DNA of 64,000 nt from the NCBI GenBank assembly GCA_945905925.1, contig CAMDQN010000009.1, forward strand, positions 1 through 64,000, written 5' to 3'. This stretch comes from Singulisphaera sp. GP187. Its GTDB lineage: Bacteria; Planctomycetota; Planctomycetia; Gemmatales; Gemmataceae. This document shows, in pieces, positions 26,148 to 35,247 of this stretch (position 1 is its first letter; every line of letters starts with the position of its first letter). The position numbers and the translations under genes were made by a program. Under the pieces are notes generated by a model, which saw nothing but the letters and a program-made list of their open reading frames with translations, was not told the origin of the DNA and did not search any database.

Positions 26148-26939
26148 ATGAACCTGGGATTGAAGGATACCACCGCAATCGTGGTCGGCGGCGCACGCGG
26201 GATCGGGCGCGCAATCGCAAGTACGTTTGCGGAGGAAGGGTGTCGGGTCGGGGTGTGGGACGTGTCGCCGGACGTTCACACCGCCGCGACCGAACTCAGT
26301 GGCACCGGCTGGCAAGTGGACGTAACCGACAACACTGCCGTGCGAACGGCCGCGACCGAAACGTGGGCGAAGTTCGGCGTGGTGGATCATATTGTGTTCG
26401 CGGTGGGCATCGGCTCCGGCAAGTTCGGGTTCCCGTTCTGGCAACTCGACCCGACCGATTGGGACCGGGTGCTGCGCGTGAACCTCATCGGCGCTGCGAG
26501 TGTGGCGCACGCGTTCGCACCGAAGTTCGCGGAGCGCCGCTGCGGCACGATGCTGTTCCTCGCGTCGGTCGCCGGTCAGATCGGCTCGCAGACCGATCCG
26601 CCTTACAGCGCTTCAAAGGCGGGCCTCATCAACTTCGCACAGTGCGCCGCGAAAGACTTGGCTCCCTTCGGTGTGCGCGTGAATTGCCTGTGCCCGGGGA
26701 TGATCAAGACGCCGCTAAACCGGTCCGTGTGGCAGGCGTGGGCGGATCGTCAACCGCCCGAGGCACGCACGGAGTACGAAGCGTGGGCCGCGGAGAAGAT
26801 CGCGAAGATCGTACCGCTGAACCGGTGGCAAACGCCCGAAGACATCGCCGCGATGGTGGTGTTCCTCGCGAGCGACCGCGCCGCGAACGTCACCGGGCAA
26901 ACGATCAACGTGGACGGCGGGTATGTGATGCATTGGTGA
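26148..26939 (+). CDS. SDR-family oxidoreductase
   Basis: A 263-residue classical short-chain dehydrogenase/reductase. The NAD(P)-binding motif is VVGGARGIGRAIAS, the catalytic Ser is in LFLASVAGQIGS, and Tyr and Lys in PPYSASKAG. The C-terminal end (DRAANVTGQTINVDGGYV) is typical of FabG-like members. The start at 26148 is preceded by AGAGGA. Third gene of the queA operon. Substrate unknown; 3-oxoacyl or sugar alcohol oxidation are both possible. Confidence 0.93.
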   Translation: MNLGLKDTTAIVVGGARGIGRAIASTFAEEGCRVGVWDVSPDVHTAATELSGTGWQVDVTDNTAVRTAATETWAKFGVVDHIVFAVGIGSGKFGFPFWQLDPTDWDRVLRVNLIGAASVAHAFAPKFAERRCGTMLFLASVAGQIGSQTDPPYSASKAGLINFAQCAAKDLAPFGVRVNCLCPGMIKTPLNRSVWQAWADRQPPEARTEYEAWAAEKIAKIVPLNRWQTPEDIAAMVVFLASDRAANVTGQTINVDGGYVMHW

Positions 26940-27018
26940 AACGCGCAGGTTGGAATGAATCTCGCACTGCATCGCGGTGTCCGTGCGGAGTTCACGTCCC
27001 ACTCTCACCGAGCCAATC

Positions 27019-27186
27019 GTGGCGAGCGACAAGAAACCGAAGAAAGCGAACAAGAGCAAATACGTGGACCCGAAGACCGGCGAGTGCCGGCACCGCGGCG
27101 GGGCCAGCGCGAAAGACGTGGTCAAGCACAAGCGGCGCACGCACGAATACGGCGGTCTTCCGCCCGAAGTGCCACCGGCCGAGTAG
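27019..27186 (+). CDS. Small basic protein
   Basis: A 55-residue Lys-rich protein (start GTG at 27019; ASDKKPKKANKSKYVDPKTG ... AKDVVKHKRRTHEYGGLPPE). High proportion of Lys and Arg and no hydrophobic core point to nucleic-acid binding, but no family is recognised. Codon use and composition fit coding. Upstream codons to 26977 are open but not protein-like. A small-ORF call only. Confidence 0.45.
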   Translation: MASDKKPKKANKSKYVDPKTGECRHRGGASAKDVVKHKRRTHEYGGLPPEVPPAE

Positions 27187-27266
27187 TTACGCTCCGCCCG
27201 CAGTCGCGGTCGTATCATGCCCTCAGCCCGGCGAGTTTGTCGGGCCTACACCACCGGAGCTACCCC

Positions 27267-27689
27267 ATGCTGCGTTTCGTTCGTGCCGCCGCGTTTGCGG
27301 TCGCTGCTGCCGCTCTCACGCTCTCTGCGGTTGCCCAGGAGAAAAAGCCGGACGACAAGACAGAAGAAAAGAAGGGCGAGGTGCTGAAGACGGTCATCGA
27401 CGTGACCCACGAGTTCGACAAGGACAAGAAGTTGACCGTGAACGCGATCGGCCAGGTTCCGACGGGCGGATGGAGCAGCGCGAAACTGACCCCACGCGCG
27501 ACAAAGGAAGCCCCGAAGGACGGCATCTACGAGTATGACCTGACCGCGGTGCGCCCGACCGGCATCGTGACACAGGCGCTCTCGAAAGTGAAGGCGAGCC
27601 ATACATGGGGCAACCCGCCGGCCGACATCAAGGGCGTGAAGGTGTACGGTACCGGCAACGGCGCGAAGACGATCAAGTTCGACAAATGA
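27267..27689 (+). CDS. Secreted hypothetical protein
   Basis: A 140-residue exported protein: signal peptide (FVRAAAFAVAAAALTLSAVAQ), a short charged linker (KKPDDKTEEKKGE), then a compact beta-rich domain (VIDVTHEFDKDKKLTVNAIG, IYEYDLTAVRPTGIVTQALS, KVYGTGNGAKTIKFDK). No family named. Transcription stops at the hairpin 27692-27744. Confidence 0.7.
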   Translation: MLRFVRAAAFAVAAAALTLSAVAQEKKPDDKTEEKKGEVLKTVIDVTHEFDKDKKLTVNAIGQVPTGGWSSAKLTPRATKEAPKDGIYEYDLTAVRPTGIVTQALSKVKASHTWGNPPADIKGVKVYGTGNGAKTIKFDK

Positions 27690-27691
27690 CA

Positions 27692-27744
27692 GGAGTCGAG
27701 TATTGTTTTCACCCCTTCGGGGCTGAAAACAATACTCGACTTCC
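27692..27744. terminator. Bidirectional terminator hairpin
   Basis: Stem GTCGAGTATTGTTTTCACCC with loop TTCG and its complement, between convergent genes ending at 27689 and 27752. Confidence 0.85.
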
Positions 27745-27751
27745 TTTACCC

Positions 27752-29149
27752 TCACTCCTTCACAATCTCCAGCGCCTTCTCCTCGGCGATCTCCAGTTGC
27801 ACCGAGCCGGACTTGTTCACTTCGATCTTCCCGGTCGCGCGGACCGTCTTGCCCACGAACGTGTCCGCACCGGCCTTCGCCCACATTCCCGCTTGCAGTT
27901 TCACCGGCAGCACCACCGCGAAGTTGTCCTTCGCCATGAAGCTCTTCTGCGAATTCAGGTACAGGTTCGCTTTGCCGCCGACGGACTGCACCACGAACTG
28001 CACCTTCACCGTCTCACCGACCTTCTTGGCCGCGTCCGCTGGCGACAGCACGCCGTCGGGCAGTTTCACCGCGACCACCGGACCGGTGCCCTTCAGCGTG
28101 CTGAGCCGTACCTTGAAGCCGCAGGTCGCGTCGCCGTCCTCGTCGCGGATCTGAACGCCGACGCGGGGGTCGTCACCGGTCCAGTCGATCGTGATGAACC
28201 CGAAGTTGTCGCCGAATGGCATCGCAGCGACGCGCTTCGCGTTCGGTTCGGGGGCGCGCCAGTTCTTCGACGCCTGGTTGAAGCCGCTACTCGTGATGTC
28301 GTACAGGGGGTAGCCGCTCGACTTCGTATCGACGCTAATGTCCGCGAGGTGCCGGTCGCCGCTGAGGATCATCACGCCGTTCGCCCCGGTGCTGTTGAGC
28401 AGCGCATACAGTTTCTCACGTTCCTTCGGAATGGTCATCCACTTCTCGAACGGGTGTTCGTCGGAAACGACCTGAACGCTCGACACGAGCAACCGCACTT
28501 CGGCGGGCTTCTTCAACTGCGCTTCGAGCCACTTCCACTGGTCCGCGCCGAGCATGGTCGCGTTCGGGTCGGTGTTCGGAATGTACGCGGCGATGCGAGT
28601 CTTCGGGTCGAACGGCAGTTTCTTCAGCGGACTGCGGAAGTACCGCGTGTCGAGCATGATTACCTGCACGCGCTTACCAGGGGTGCCGTAAATCTCCGCG
28701 TGATAGATGCCCTTTTGCGTGCGCCGTGGATCGTCCTTGGCGACGCCGAAGAAGTCGAGGAACTCTTTTTGCGCCGCGTCTTTGTGTTCCCAATCCGCGC
28801 CCGCGTCGTTCTTGCCGTAGTCGTGATCGTCCCACGTGCCGAGCATCGGGCACGTCGCCTTGAGTTTGATGAACCCCGGCAGTTTCGCGACCTGTTGGTA
28901 CTTGTCGCGAATCACGTCCGGTGTGACCTTCAACTTCCGGTCGAGGTCCGCGTACATGTTGTCGCCGATCATGAGAAGCAGGTCGGGCTTGGCGGCGGCC
29001 ATCGTGTCGAAGATCGGCACCGGTTTGTCCTGATCGACGCACGAGCCGAACGCGATCTTGGTGATAACCTTAGGGTCGTCGGCGCGTGCCGTGGGTGAGA
29101 ATGTGAGGGCCACCGCGAGCAAAAACCCGGCGAAGAAGCGAGATCGCAT
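27752..29149 (-). CDS. PhoD-like alkaline phosphatase/phosphodiesterase with C-terminal OB-like domain
   Basis: A 465-residue exported metallophosphatase of the PhoD family. After the signal peptide (FFAGFLLAVALTFSPTARAD) come IAFGSCVDQDKPVPIF (PhoD Cys motif), LLMIGDNMYAD, GTWDDHDYGKNDAG and SGDRHLADIS, the metal ligands and catalytic residues. After residue 340 a separate beta domain contains VGETVKVQFVVQSVGG and GKTVRATGKIEVNKSG, an OB-fold-like pattern often found in planctomycete envelope proteins. Phosphate release from esters in the periplasm is the likely role. The ATG at 29149 is chosen because the signal starts there. Confidence 0.88.
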   Translation of the reverse strand: MRSRFFAGFLLAVALTFSPTARADDPKVITKIAFGSCVDQDKPVPIFDTMAAAKPDLLLMIGDNMYADLDRKLKVTPDVIRDKYQQVAKLPGFIKLKATCPMLGTWDDHDYGKNDAGADWEHKDAAQKEFLDFFGVAKDDPRRTQKGIYHAEIYGTPGKRVQVIMLDTRYFRSPLKKLPFDPKTRIAAYIPNTDPNATMLGADQWKWLEAQLKKPAEVRLLVSSVQVVSDEHPFEKWMTIPKEREKLYALLNSTGANGVMILSGDRHLADISVDTKSSGYPLYDITSSGFNQASKNWRAPEPNAKRVAAMPFGDNFGFITIDWTGDDPRVGVQIRDEDGDATCGFKVRLSTLKGTGPVVAVKLPDGVLSPADAAKKVGETVKVQFVVQSVGGKANLYLNSQKSFMAKDNFAVVLPVKLQAGMWAKAGADTFVGKTVRATGKIEVNKSGSVQLEIAEEKALEIVKE

Positions 29150-29212
29150 GATTGGGAACTCGTGAGACGCGAGGAGCGGCATCGCGTCTATTCTCAGTGT
29201 GAGTCGAAGGTT

Positions 29213-29283
29213 GACCAGCCCGCTGTGCGAGCAAGGGCTTTACTGTGAAGCCGAAAGACCCTTGCTCGCACGGCGGGCTGGTC
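29213..29283. repeat. Inverted repeat between PhoD-like and lipoprotein genes
   Basis: Left arm GACCAGCCCGCTGTGCGAGC and the complement ending at 29283 (GCGGGCTGGTC), with CAAGGG...CCCTTG inside. It lies between two same-strand genes and could terminate the lipoprotein transcript. Confidence 0.8.
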
Positions 29284-29290
29284 CTGGGAC

Positions 29291-29665
29291 TCACTCCTTG
29301 ACCGCCTTCTTGAGATCGTCGAGCGCAGCGTTGGCTTCCTTGTTCACGGCCTCCCACTTGTCGGCCGTGGCCTTCTCCAACTCTTCGAGCTTCTTCTTGG
29401 CCGCGCCGCGATTCGCGATCGCGTCTTTGAGCTTTGCGTCGAGCTTGGTCTTGTCGTCACCGGTGGCCTTGTCCGCTTTCGTCTTCAGGTCGTCCACCTG
29501 CTTTTCGAGAACGCCCAACTGCGACTTGTACGCGGTCACCGCTTCGTCCTTCTTCGTCGGCACGGGCTTCGTGTCTTTCGACAGGTTGCACCCGACCGTC
29601 AGACTTACGATGCCACCCAGTGCGCAGCAGATCACACATGTCCGTAACATGGAACGAACCCTCAT
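29291..29665 (-). CDS. Coiled-coil lipoprotein
   Basis: A 124-residue protein with a lipoprotein signal (VICCALGGIVSLTVGC; lipidated Cys at about 26), followed by a fully helical, Lys/Glu/Ala-rich sequence with heptad character (VLEKQVDDLKTKADKATGDD, KLDAKLKDAIANRGAAKKKL). It looks like an Lpp-type envelope spacer or an apolipoprotein-like helix bundle. A short palindrome follows at the 3' end. Confidence 0.75.
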   Translation of the reverse strand: MRVRSMLRTCVICCALGGIVSLTVGCNLSKDTKPVPTKKDEAVTAYKSQLGVLEKQVDDLKTKADKATGDDKTKLDAKLKDAIANRGAAKKKLEELEKATADKWEAVNKEANAALDDLKKAVKE

Positions 29666-29859
29666 CAGTTGAGATGTGGAATTGTTAAGAGCGCGAATCA
29701 GACGTGACCGGTCGTTGAGATTCAACCGCGCTCGTTGTTGCTTCTCAATAGATGAGATGCCGAGGCGCGGAGAATATTCCCCCAACATTTCCGATTGGTG
29801 ATTTGTGATTGACGAGTGAAAGACATTGACAATGGGAGCGAATTGCTGCTTTTCAATAG

Positions 29860-30939
29860 TCAATCGCAAATCGTCCATGCACGTTCGATCCAGCCGCCGC
29901 CGAGGACGCGGGTGCCGGCGTAGAACGCGACCGCTTGCCCCGGCGTCACGGCCGGTTGCGGCGCGTCGAAGCGAACCTCCGCGCCGTTGCTCGTTGCGGT
30001 CACGGTCGCGGGAACGCCCGCGTGCCGGTAGCGGATCTTCGCGGTGCAAGCGAACGGCTCCGTCGGCGCGTCGATGAGCCAATTCACTTCGCTCGCGATC
30101 AAGCCCGAAGCGAGCAAATCAATCTCGTCGCCGACCACAACGGTGTTCGTTTCTGGTAGCAGTTCCAGCACGAATCGCTTCTTCCCGCCGCCGATTTTCA
30201 AGCCCTTGCGCTGACCGATCGTGAACCGGTCGATGCCGTCGTGTTCGCCCAGAAGCGTGCCGTTCCTCTCAGTGATAACGCCGGCGTGTGCGACCTCCGG
30301 CCGGCGCGAGCGAACGACATCGGTGTGATCGCCGCTCGGCACGAAGCAGATTTCCACGCTATCGGGTTTCTCCGCGACGCCCGCTAATCCAGCTTCTCGC
30401 GCGAACTCGCGGATTTGCAGTTTCGTGTACCCGCCGACCGGGAACAACAGGTGCGACAGCACTTCGCGCTTGATGCCGTGCAGCACGTAGCTCTGATCCT
30501 TGTCGCTATCAACACCTTTGTGAAGGTCGCCGTTGATCGCCTGCGCGTAGTGGCCGGTGGCGATGAAGTCGGCGCCGAGCTTCTTACCGAACGCCCAGAG
30601 TTGACCGAACTTCAGCCAGTTGTTGCACACCACGCACGGGTTCGGCGTACGACCCTTCGCGTACTCGTTCGCGAAGTAGTCGATAATCTGGTTAAACTCT
30701 TTCTCAAAATCGAGCGCGTAGAACGGGATGTCGAGCTTATCCGCGACGCGTCTCGCATCGCCAGCGTCGATCGCGGAGCAGCAGCCCTTCTTGCGGTCGG
30801 ATCGTTCATCGGGTTGGTCGTGGCCGTGCGTGCCGGTGCGCATGAACAGGCCGATCACGTCGTAGCCTTGCCGCTTCAGCAGCACGGCCGACGCCGAACT
30901 ATCCACTCCGCCACTCATCGCCAGCACGACCCGTGACAT
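29860..30939 (-). CDS. mnmA: tRNA-specific 2-thiouridylase
   Basis: A 359-residue MnmA, which thiolates U34 of Glu, Gln and Lys tRNAs using sulfur relayed from a cysteine desulfurase. The PP-loop motif is LAMSGGVDSSASAVLL (7-22); the two catalytic cysteines are in NPCVVCNNWLKFG and EICFVPSGDH. The C-terminal domain carries GQRKGLKIGG and the barrel end AVTPGQAVAFYAGTRVLGGG. The true start is the ATG at 30939 (SRVVLAMSGG), since the upstream codons lack similarity. The tRNA array in this window includes Gln and Lys tRNAs, which are its substrates. Confidence 0.95.
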   Translation of the reverse strand: MSRVVLAMSGGVDSSASAVLLKRQGYDVIGLFMRTGTHGHDQPDERSDRKKGCCSAIDAGDARRVADKLDIPFYALDFEKEFNQIIDYFANEYAKGRTPNPCVVCNNWLKFGQLWAFGKKLGADFIATGHYAQAINGDLHKGVDSDKDQSYVLHGIKREVLSHLLFPVGGYTKLQIREFAREAGLAGVAEKPDSVEICFVPSGDHTDVVRSRRPEVAHAGVITERNGTLLGEHDGIDRFTIGQRKGLKIGGGKKRFVLELLPETNTVVVGDEIDLLASGLIASEVNWLIDAPTEPFACTAKIRYRHAGVPATVTATSNGAEVRFDAPQPAVTPGQAVAFYAGTRVLGGGWIERAWTICD

Positions 30940-31244
30940 ACGACGACCTCTGTTCGCGAACTCACCTTTCCAGTATAGAGGCGGGCGCGAGAGAAATGTT
31001 CGTGCTTCAGAGTGGTCCGCTCGCTCCGCGAGCGGTTCGCGTTGCGTTGCGATGGCATTTGGGAGCGATTCCGAGCAACTTTGACCGCTCGCGGACCCCA
31101 CTCACGGGGTGTTACCACGTCCGCCGAGTTGCCGGGCTGTCACCGCTACCTGAACCGCATTGCGCCGCCGCCGTGGGTCCCGGTGCGGCTCGATCAAGCC
31201 GTTCGTATGATGGAGTATCGTCCGCTTCCGTCCCGGGATCACGC
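30940..31244. other. Divergent intergenic region
   Basis: 305 bases between the divergent mnmA and zinc-ribbon genes; both promoters must lie here. I see no gene or strong repeat in it. Confidence 0.5.
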
Positions 31245-32432
31245 ATGAGCATCCGGTTATCGTGTCCGTCGTGTAACTCCGCGTTCGCGCTGGCCGCGCT
31301 GCCGGATTCCCGCCGCGCGACGTGCCCGCGCTGCGGCGACGTCTTCCCGATTCGCACCTACACCGAAGAAACGGATGACGGCCCGCAATCGCCTGCAACC
31401 AGCGCCGGCGCGAAGAACGCCTCCCGAACGCAAGGTGAGGGGCGCCGTATGCTCGGCGTCCTGGTTGCGGCAGCGTTTCTTATCTTGCTCGCCGGCTTCC
31501 CTCCCTTTCTCGCACTCCTCAAGCCACCAAAGAACAAGCCGCAGCCACCGGTTCCGCTCTCCGCGACCGCGAAGTCACCTTCGCAACTCAGCGCGCTCGG
31601 CTACCTGCGCGCAGACTGCAACATCGTGTTCGCGGTGCAACCCGGCCCGCTGCTCGCATACGCCGAACGCACCAAGCAACAGCCGCGAGACGTTCTTGCG
31701 CAAACCGGATTGCCCGATGCCGCGCGGAACACCATCGAACAACTCGGCGTCGAACTCGCGCAAATCGACCACATCGCCGGTGGCGTTACTCTCGGTGAAG
31801 GTGAAGATGCGTTTCGGCTCGCGCTGGTACTCGTACTGAAGCAACCGCTCGCGAACGAAGACGAGTTTCTGACGAAGCTCAAGGCGAAACCGGTCGCGGG
31901 GAAGAAGTCGCATCACGACGTTCTGGTGGGCAAAATCCCGCTTTTGCTCACACGCGTTTCGCCAACGGTGTGGGTGTTCGGCTTCAACGACAAGGATTTG
32001 GACGCGGTCGATAAAGGTGGCCACGGTCCCGGCGGAACGCACCTTCGCGGCCTCCAAACGATGCTCGCGGCGGTTCCGCCGGACGCCTCGGTGTGGCTCG
32101 CGGCCGACGACGAACGCGACTGGACACAGAAGCCGGTCATGAAGCTCGTTGGCCAATCAGCGGAAGCGAAGAAGTGGCTGCCCGCGGTGAAGGACGGTCG
32201 CGGTGGGCTGGTCGCGGTGAGCCTTGGCGAACAACCGCGAGTGAAGGTGCAGGTGCGTGCGGCGGATGACAAAACCGGCGACCGCGTGCGTGCGTATTTC
32301 GCGGCGAGCGCCACCGAAACCGCGTCGGCCACCTCCGGCGGCAGCGGGACGATCGCGCACTTCGAAGCGCCGTTCGACGGAGCGAACAGCGGGAAGTTGC
32401 TTCAGCGATTCTTGAGTGACGCGGGGAATTGA
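31245..32432 (+). CDS. Zinc-ribbon membrane protein, unknown function
   Basis: A 395-residue protein. The N-terminus has a zinc ribbon: CPSCNSAFALAALPDSRRAT followed by CPRCGDVFPI (MJ0042-type). After a polar linker a transmembrane helix (LGVLVAAAFLILLAGFPPFL, about residues 70-89) is followed by a long extracytoplasmic domain with a repeated pattern of 'TLGEGEDAFRLALVLVLKQP' strands and charged helices, ending in SGKLLQRFLSDAGN. Domain order (zinc ribbon, TM, periplasmic domain) is common in planctomycetes. No catalytic residue recognised. Confidence 0.75.
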   Translation: MSIRLSCPSCNSAFALAALPDSRRATCPRCGDVFPIRTYTEETDDGPQSPATSAGAKNASRTQGEGRRMLGVLVAAAFLILLAGFPPFLALLKPPKNKPQPPVPLSATAKSPSQLSALGYLRADCNIVFAVQPGPLLAYAERTKQQPRDVLAQTGLPDAARNTIEQLGVELAQIDHIAGGVTLGEGEDAFRLALVLVLKQPLANEDEFLTKLKAKPVAGKKSHHDVLVGKIPLLLTRVSPTVWVFGFNDKDLDAVDKGGHGPGGTHLRGLQTMLAAVPPDASVWLAADDERDWTQKPVMKLVGQSAEAKKWLPAVKDGRGGLVAVSLGEQPRVKVQVRAADDKTGDRVRAYFAASATETASATSGGSGTIAHFEAPFDGANSGKLLQRFLSDAGN

Positions 32433-32459
32433 AGCCGCGAGCGGAAAAATGGACGAGAG

Positions 32460-33335
32460 TCAGCGCGGCCCTTCCAGTTCCTGAAGCGCCTCGATGAACA
32501 GGTCCGGCGGGTCGATCACGGAGTCGCCGTTCTTCAGCGTGATGAACGGGTGCCACATCCCCTGCCACACCCAGAACACGTCGTCGGTAATCGGGTACGC
32601 ATGCTCGCGAAAGTTTTCCGTCGCGAACAGGTGCAAGCCGTGAACGTCCTTGATCGCGGGGAACGACACCGGCCACACGGCCAGTTCCTCGCGACTCGGG
32701 ATCGCCACCCAGAACCCCGCCGGCGAGTCCGGCATCAGTTCTTCCACCAACAGCGCACGAGTCGCGTCGTAGCCGTCGCCGGTGTGCCCGATGTAGATGT
32801 CGTGGTCCGGCGACGCGCGGTCGAAGAAATCGGGTGGTGTGGACGCGCGAAGGTTCTCGATTGCCACGTCGAGCAGGTCTTCACCGCGCTTGCGGCTTCG
32901 CTTCAACATCTCGTCGGTGACGAACGCCATCGTGTGCGGGAAGTCCACCACGAGCGTGATTTCCAGCCCGGTGCCGGGCAGCGCGATGCCCCACGGGTGC
33001 GCCGCGCTACGGTCGAACGGTCGTCCCAAACGCGGGCGCAGGCGCTCGGTGATCGTGGTCAGGTCGTGCGGAATGTCCGGTGCGCTGACAGCCTTCGCGA
33101 GCCGTTCGAGGAATGCGCCGATCATTTCTGGCCATTCTGCAATGTCCGCGGCGCGCACGCGGCGGTGAAGATTCGCCAGTCCGATGTACTGTTCGTCTAA
33201 CCCGCCCGGCGGGCACACGTTCACACCGTTCTGCTCCCAAACGACGATGGTATATCCACCGGCCACGAGTCGCGTGGTGATGGCGGTGCGGAAATCGGTG
33301 GGAAACTGGGACGCGGGTTCGTCATCAGCGGACAC
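32460..33335 (-). CDS. DUF1444 (YtpQ-like) protein
   Basis: A 291-residue protein. The C-terminal half matches the DUF1444 family: LLDVAIENLRA, the DIYIGHTGDGYDATRALLVE block, GFWVAIPSREELAVWPV and HLFATENFREHAYPITDDVFW. Function of the family is unknown. I set the start at a GTG (33335) because AGGAGG precedes it by seven bases; longer starts run into sequence without similarity. Convergent with the zinc-ribbon gene. Confidence 0.7.
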   Translation of the reverse strand: MSADDEPASQFPTDFRTAITTRLVAGGYTIVVWEQNGVNVCPPGGLDEQYIGLANLHRRVRAADIAEWPEMIGAFLERLAKAVSAPDIPHDLTTITERLRPRLGRPFDRSAAHPWGIALPGTGLEITLVVDFPHTMAFVTDEMLKRSRKRGEDLLDVAIENLRASTPPDFFDRASPDHDIYIGHTGDGYDATRALLVEELMPDSPAGFWVAIPSREELAVWPVSFPAIKDVHGLHLFATENFREHAYPITDDVFWVWQGMWHPFITLKNGDSVIDPPDLFIEALQELEGPR

Positions 33336-33875
33336 GGAAACGCCTCCTGCGGTCAAGTCCAGGCGGTCGTGGTCGGCCGCTCCGCCTCGGCCACGCGCGT
33401 TGGCAGTTTCACCACGAACATGCACCGCGCGGTACGCGCGGTTGGGCAACGCGGTCTCCGACCGCCGTTCCTATCGTACCAACGGAATCGGGCGAAGGAA
33501 GTCGGGAAGTGTGTTGAGGGGCGGTCCGTGAAGGGAAGTGCGCGCGGCGGATCGTCAGCCGACGGCGACACCGGCGAGCGCGTCGAGGATCATTTGCAAC
33601 GGGTCCAGATTGCGTTTCTTCAACGTCCGGCATACGCCCAATCAACACGCCGCGTGTCCACGCCCGCTGCGCTCTGGTTCCCGTAACTCGGCTTCCGCAC
33701 GAAATACTAACCGATATCATCGTAAGTGCCATTAGGCGGGACGCCTGCGCTCGGCGGAGAATACCCATCTTCGCTCGCTTCCCGTGGCGCGGGGCGTTCG
33801 CGATTCCGTTTAATCCGCTCGGTCCATTTGTGCCGATTACAACGCCTGTGTTCATACACGGGCGGAGACGCGGTC
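33336..33875. other. Gene-free stretch with possible transposase remnant
   Basis: 540 bases without a credible complete gene. The minus-strand fragment at 33555-33638 is described separately. The rest is GC-rich sequence with no clear repeats. Confidence 0.5.
33555..33638 (-). pseudogene. Possible transposase C-terminal remnant
   Basis: Minus-strand codons CRTLKKRNLDPLQMILDALA and then GVAVG plus a stop read like the end of an IS66-type transposase, but the frame is closed about four codons upstream of that segment. Evidence is one short match by memory only. Confidence 0.2.
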
Positions 33876-35168
33876 ATGCGGAACCGGTTGCTCACGGTTG
33901 CGGCGACGCTCGGTCTTCTGGTCGCAGGCGCTCGTGCTCAAGAACCCGCGGCGCCGTCGCGGGGGCTACCGCCCTCGAACACCGACCCTTTCAGCGCGCC
34001 GTTCTTCAAACCGTTGGGCACTCCAGACGTGACGCTCGCCGACGCGGTCGCGGTGAACGACCCGCGCGGTGTGGCGATCCCGTCAGAAGTACTTGACGCG
34101 TGCGACCCCGGCTTCAGAACGTGGACCACGGCCGAACTGCTGATCGGTCGCACCCGGGGACCGAGCGTGGCCCCAGTCGTGACCACCGGACCGGTGCAAT
34201 CCGGCGCACTCGCCGGCGCGATCGGGCAACCGACCACGCTCCCGCTGTTCGGCGGGAAGCGCATCCTCGACGACTGGCGCAGCGGTCTGCGTGTGGAAGT
34301 CGGCGCGTGGCTGGACGACGAACGCACACTCGGCATCGGCGCCAGGTTCTACTCGCTGTTCTCCACCAGTGAACAGTTCCGCGCGATTCCCAACGGCGCA
34401 ACCGTTATCAACGTGCCACAGATCGTCAACGTCGGCGCGGTCCCGGTGCAAATCCCGGCGTTCGTGGGCTTCCCAGGTGTGACGACCGGGCACGTCGCGA
34501 CCAGCGCGCAAACGACGTTCATGGGCGGCGATCTGAACTGGCGACTCACGCTCGGGCGCACCGAGCGGATGGGCGTGGAACTGCTGGCGGGCTACCGCCA
34601 GTTGTACCTCACCGACGAACTCAACGCGAACTTCACCGTCTCGCCGCTCGGCACCAACGTGCTGGTCACGCCGCTCACGGGCGGCGACAGCGTGCGCACG
34701 CGCAACAACTTCTACGGACCACAACTGGGCCTGTCCGCTTCGACCGGTGGCGACCGGTTCTGGGTCGAGGGGCATGCGGCGTCCGCGCTCGGCGTGACCG
34801 CCAGCACGCTCGACTTCTCACGCTCGCGCACCGGCGGAACAGGGGCGAACCCGGCAGCGGTGCTCGCGGCGATCGGCCTCCCGGCCACGCCCGCGAACCT
34901 CGCGATCGCGACCGCCGCCGGTCAGATTCCGCTGGGACAAACGAACGTGGCGAGTCGGCTGTCGTACTTCGGCGTGGTGGGCGAAGGCGGCGTGCGATTG
35001 AACTGGCGCGCGACGGAACACGTCCGCGTCACAGCCGGGTACGGCTTCCTCTACTGGAACAACGTGCGACGCGCGCAAGAGATGTTCGTGCTAGCCCCGG
35101 TGCTGCGCCCGCAGGCGATCGACTTCACCACGCACTTGTTCAGCGTCGGATTGGACCTGCGATTTTGA
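33876..35168 (+). CDS. BBP7-family outer membrane beta-barrel protein
   Basis: A 430-residue exported protein of the planctomycete BBP7 barrel group. Signal peptide LLTVAATLGLLVAGARAQEP; conserved starts of the family are FRTWTTAELLIGRTRGPSVA, followed by LPLFGGKRILDDWRSGLRVE and GAWLDDERTLGIGARFYSLF. Further strands of alternating pattern (MGGDLNWRLTLGRTERMGVE, LLAGYRQLYL, VRVTAGYGFLYWNNV) give a barrel, ending LFSVGLDLRF with the aromatic C-terminus of outer-membrane proteins. Its stop codon is the first base triplet of a perfect palindrome. Likely a surface pore or structural protein. Confidence 0.85.
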   Translation: MRNRLLTVAATLGLLVAGARAQEPAAPSRGLPPSNTDPFSAPFFKPLGTPDVTLADAVAVNDPRGVAIPSEVLDACDPGFRTWTTAELLIGRTRGPSVAPVVTTGPVQSGALAGAIGQPTTLPLFGGKRILDDWRSGLRVEVGAWLDDERTLGIGARFYSLFSTSEQFRAIPNGATVINVPQIVNVGAVPVQIPAFVGFPGVTTGHVATSAQTTFMGGDLNWRLTLGRTERMGVELLAGYRQLYLTDELNANFTVSPLGTNVLVTPLTGGDSVRTRNNFYGPQLGLSASTGGDRFWVEGHAASALGVTASTLDFSRSRTGGTGANPAAVLAAIGLPATPANLAIATAAGQIPLGQTNVASRLSYFGVVGEGGVRLNWRATEHVRVTAGYGFLYWNNVRRAQEMFVLAPVLRPQAIDFTTHLFSVGLDLRF

Positions 35169-35247
35169 GAAGAGTGATGAGTAAAAGGCAGAGGACCGGA
35201 AGCGTGCTTGCCTCTGGTCCTCTGCCTTTTACTCATCACTCTTCTCA
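35166..35247. terminator. Palindrome that contains both convergent stop codons
   Basis: The arm TGAGAAGAGTGATGAGTAAA begins at 35166 with the stop codon of the BBP7 gene and ends at 35247 with the complement, whose last three bases are the stop codon of the PDZ gene on the other strand. The stem is about 33 bases and nearly perfect, with a 12-base centre. Confidence 0.9.

Noticed and set aside
27605-29098. 497-codon open frame opposite the PhoD-like gene
   Set aside because: Antisense shadow; the minus-strand protein has signal and catalytic motifs, this one has none.
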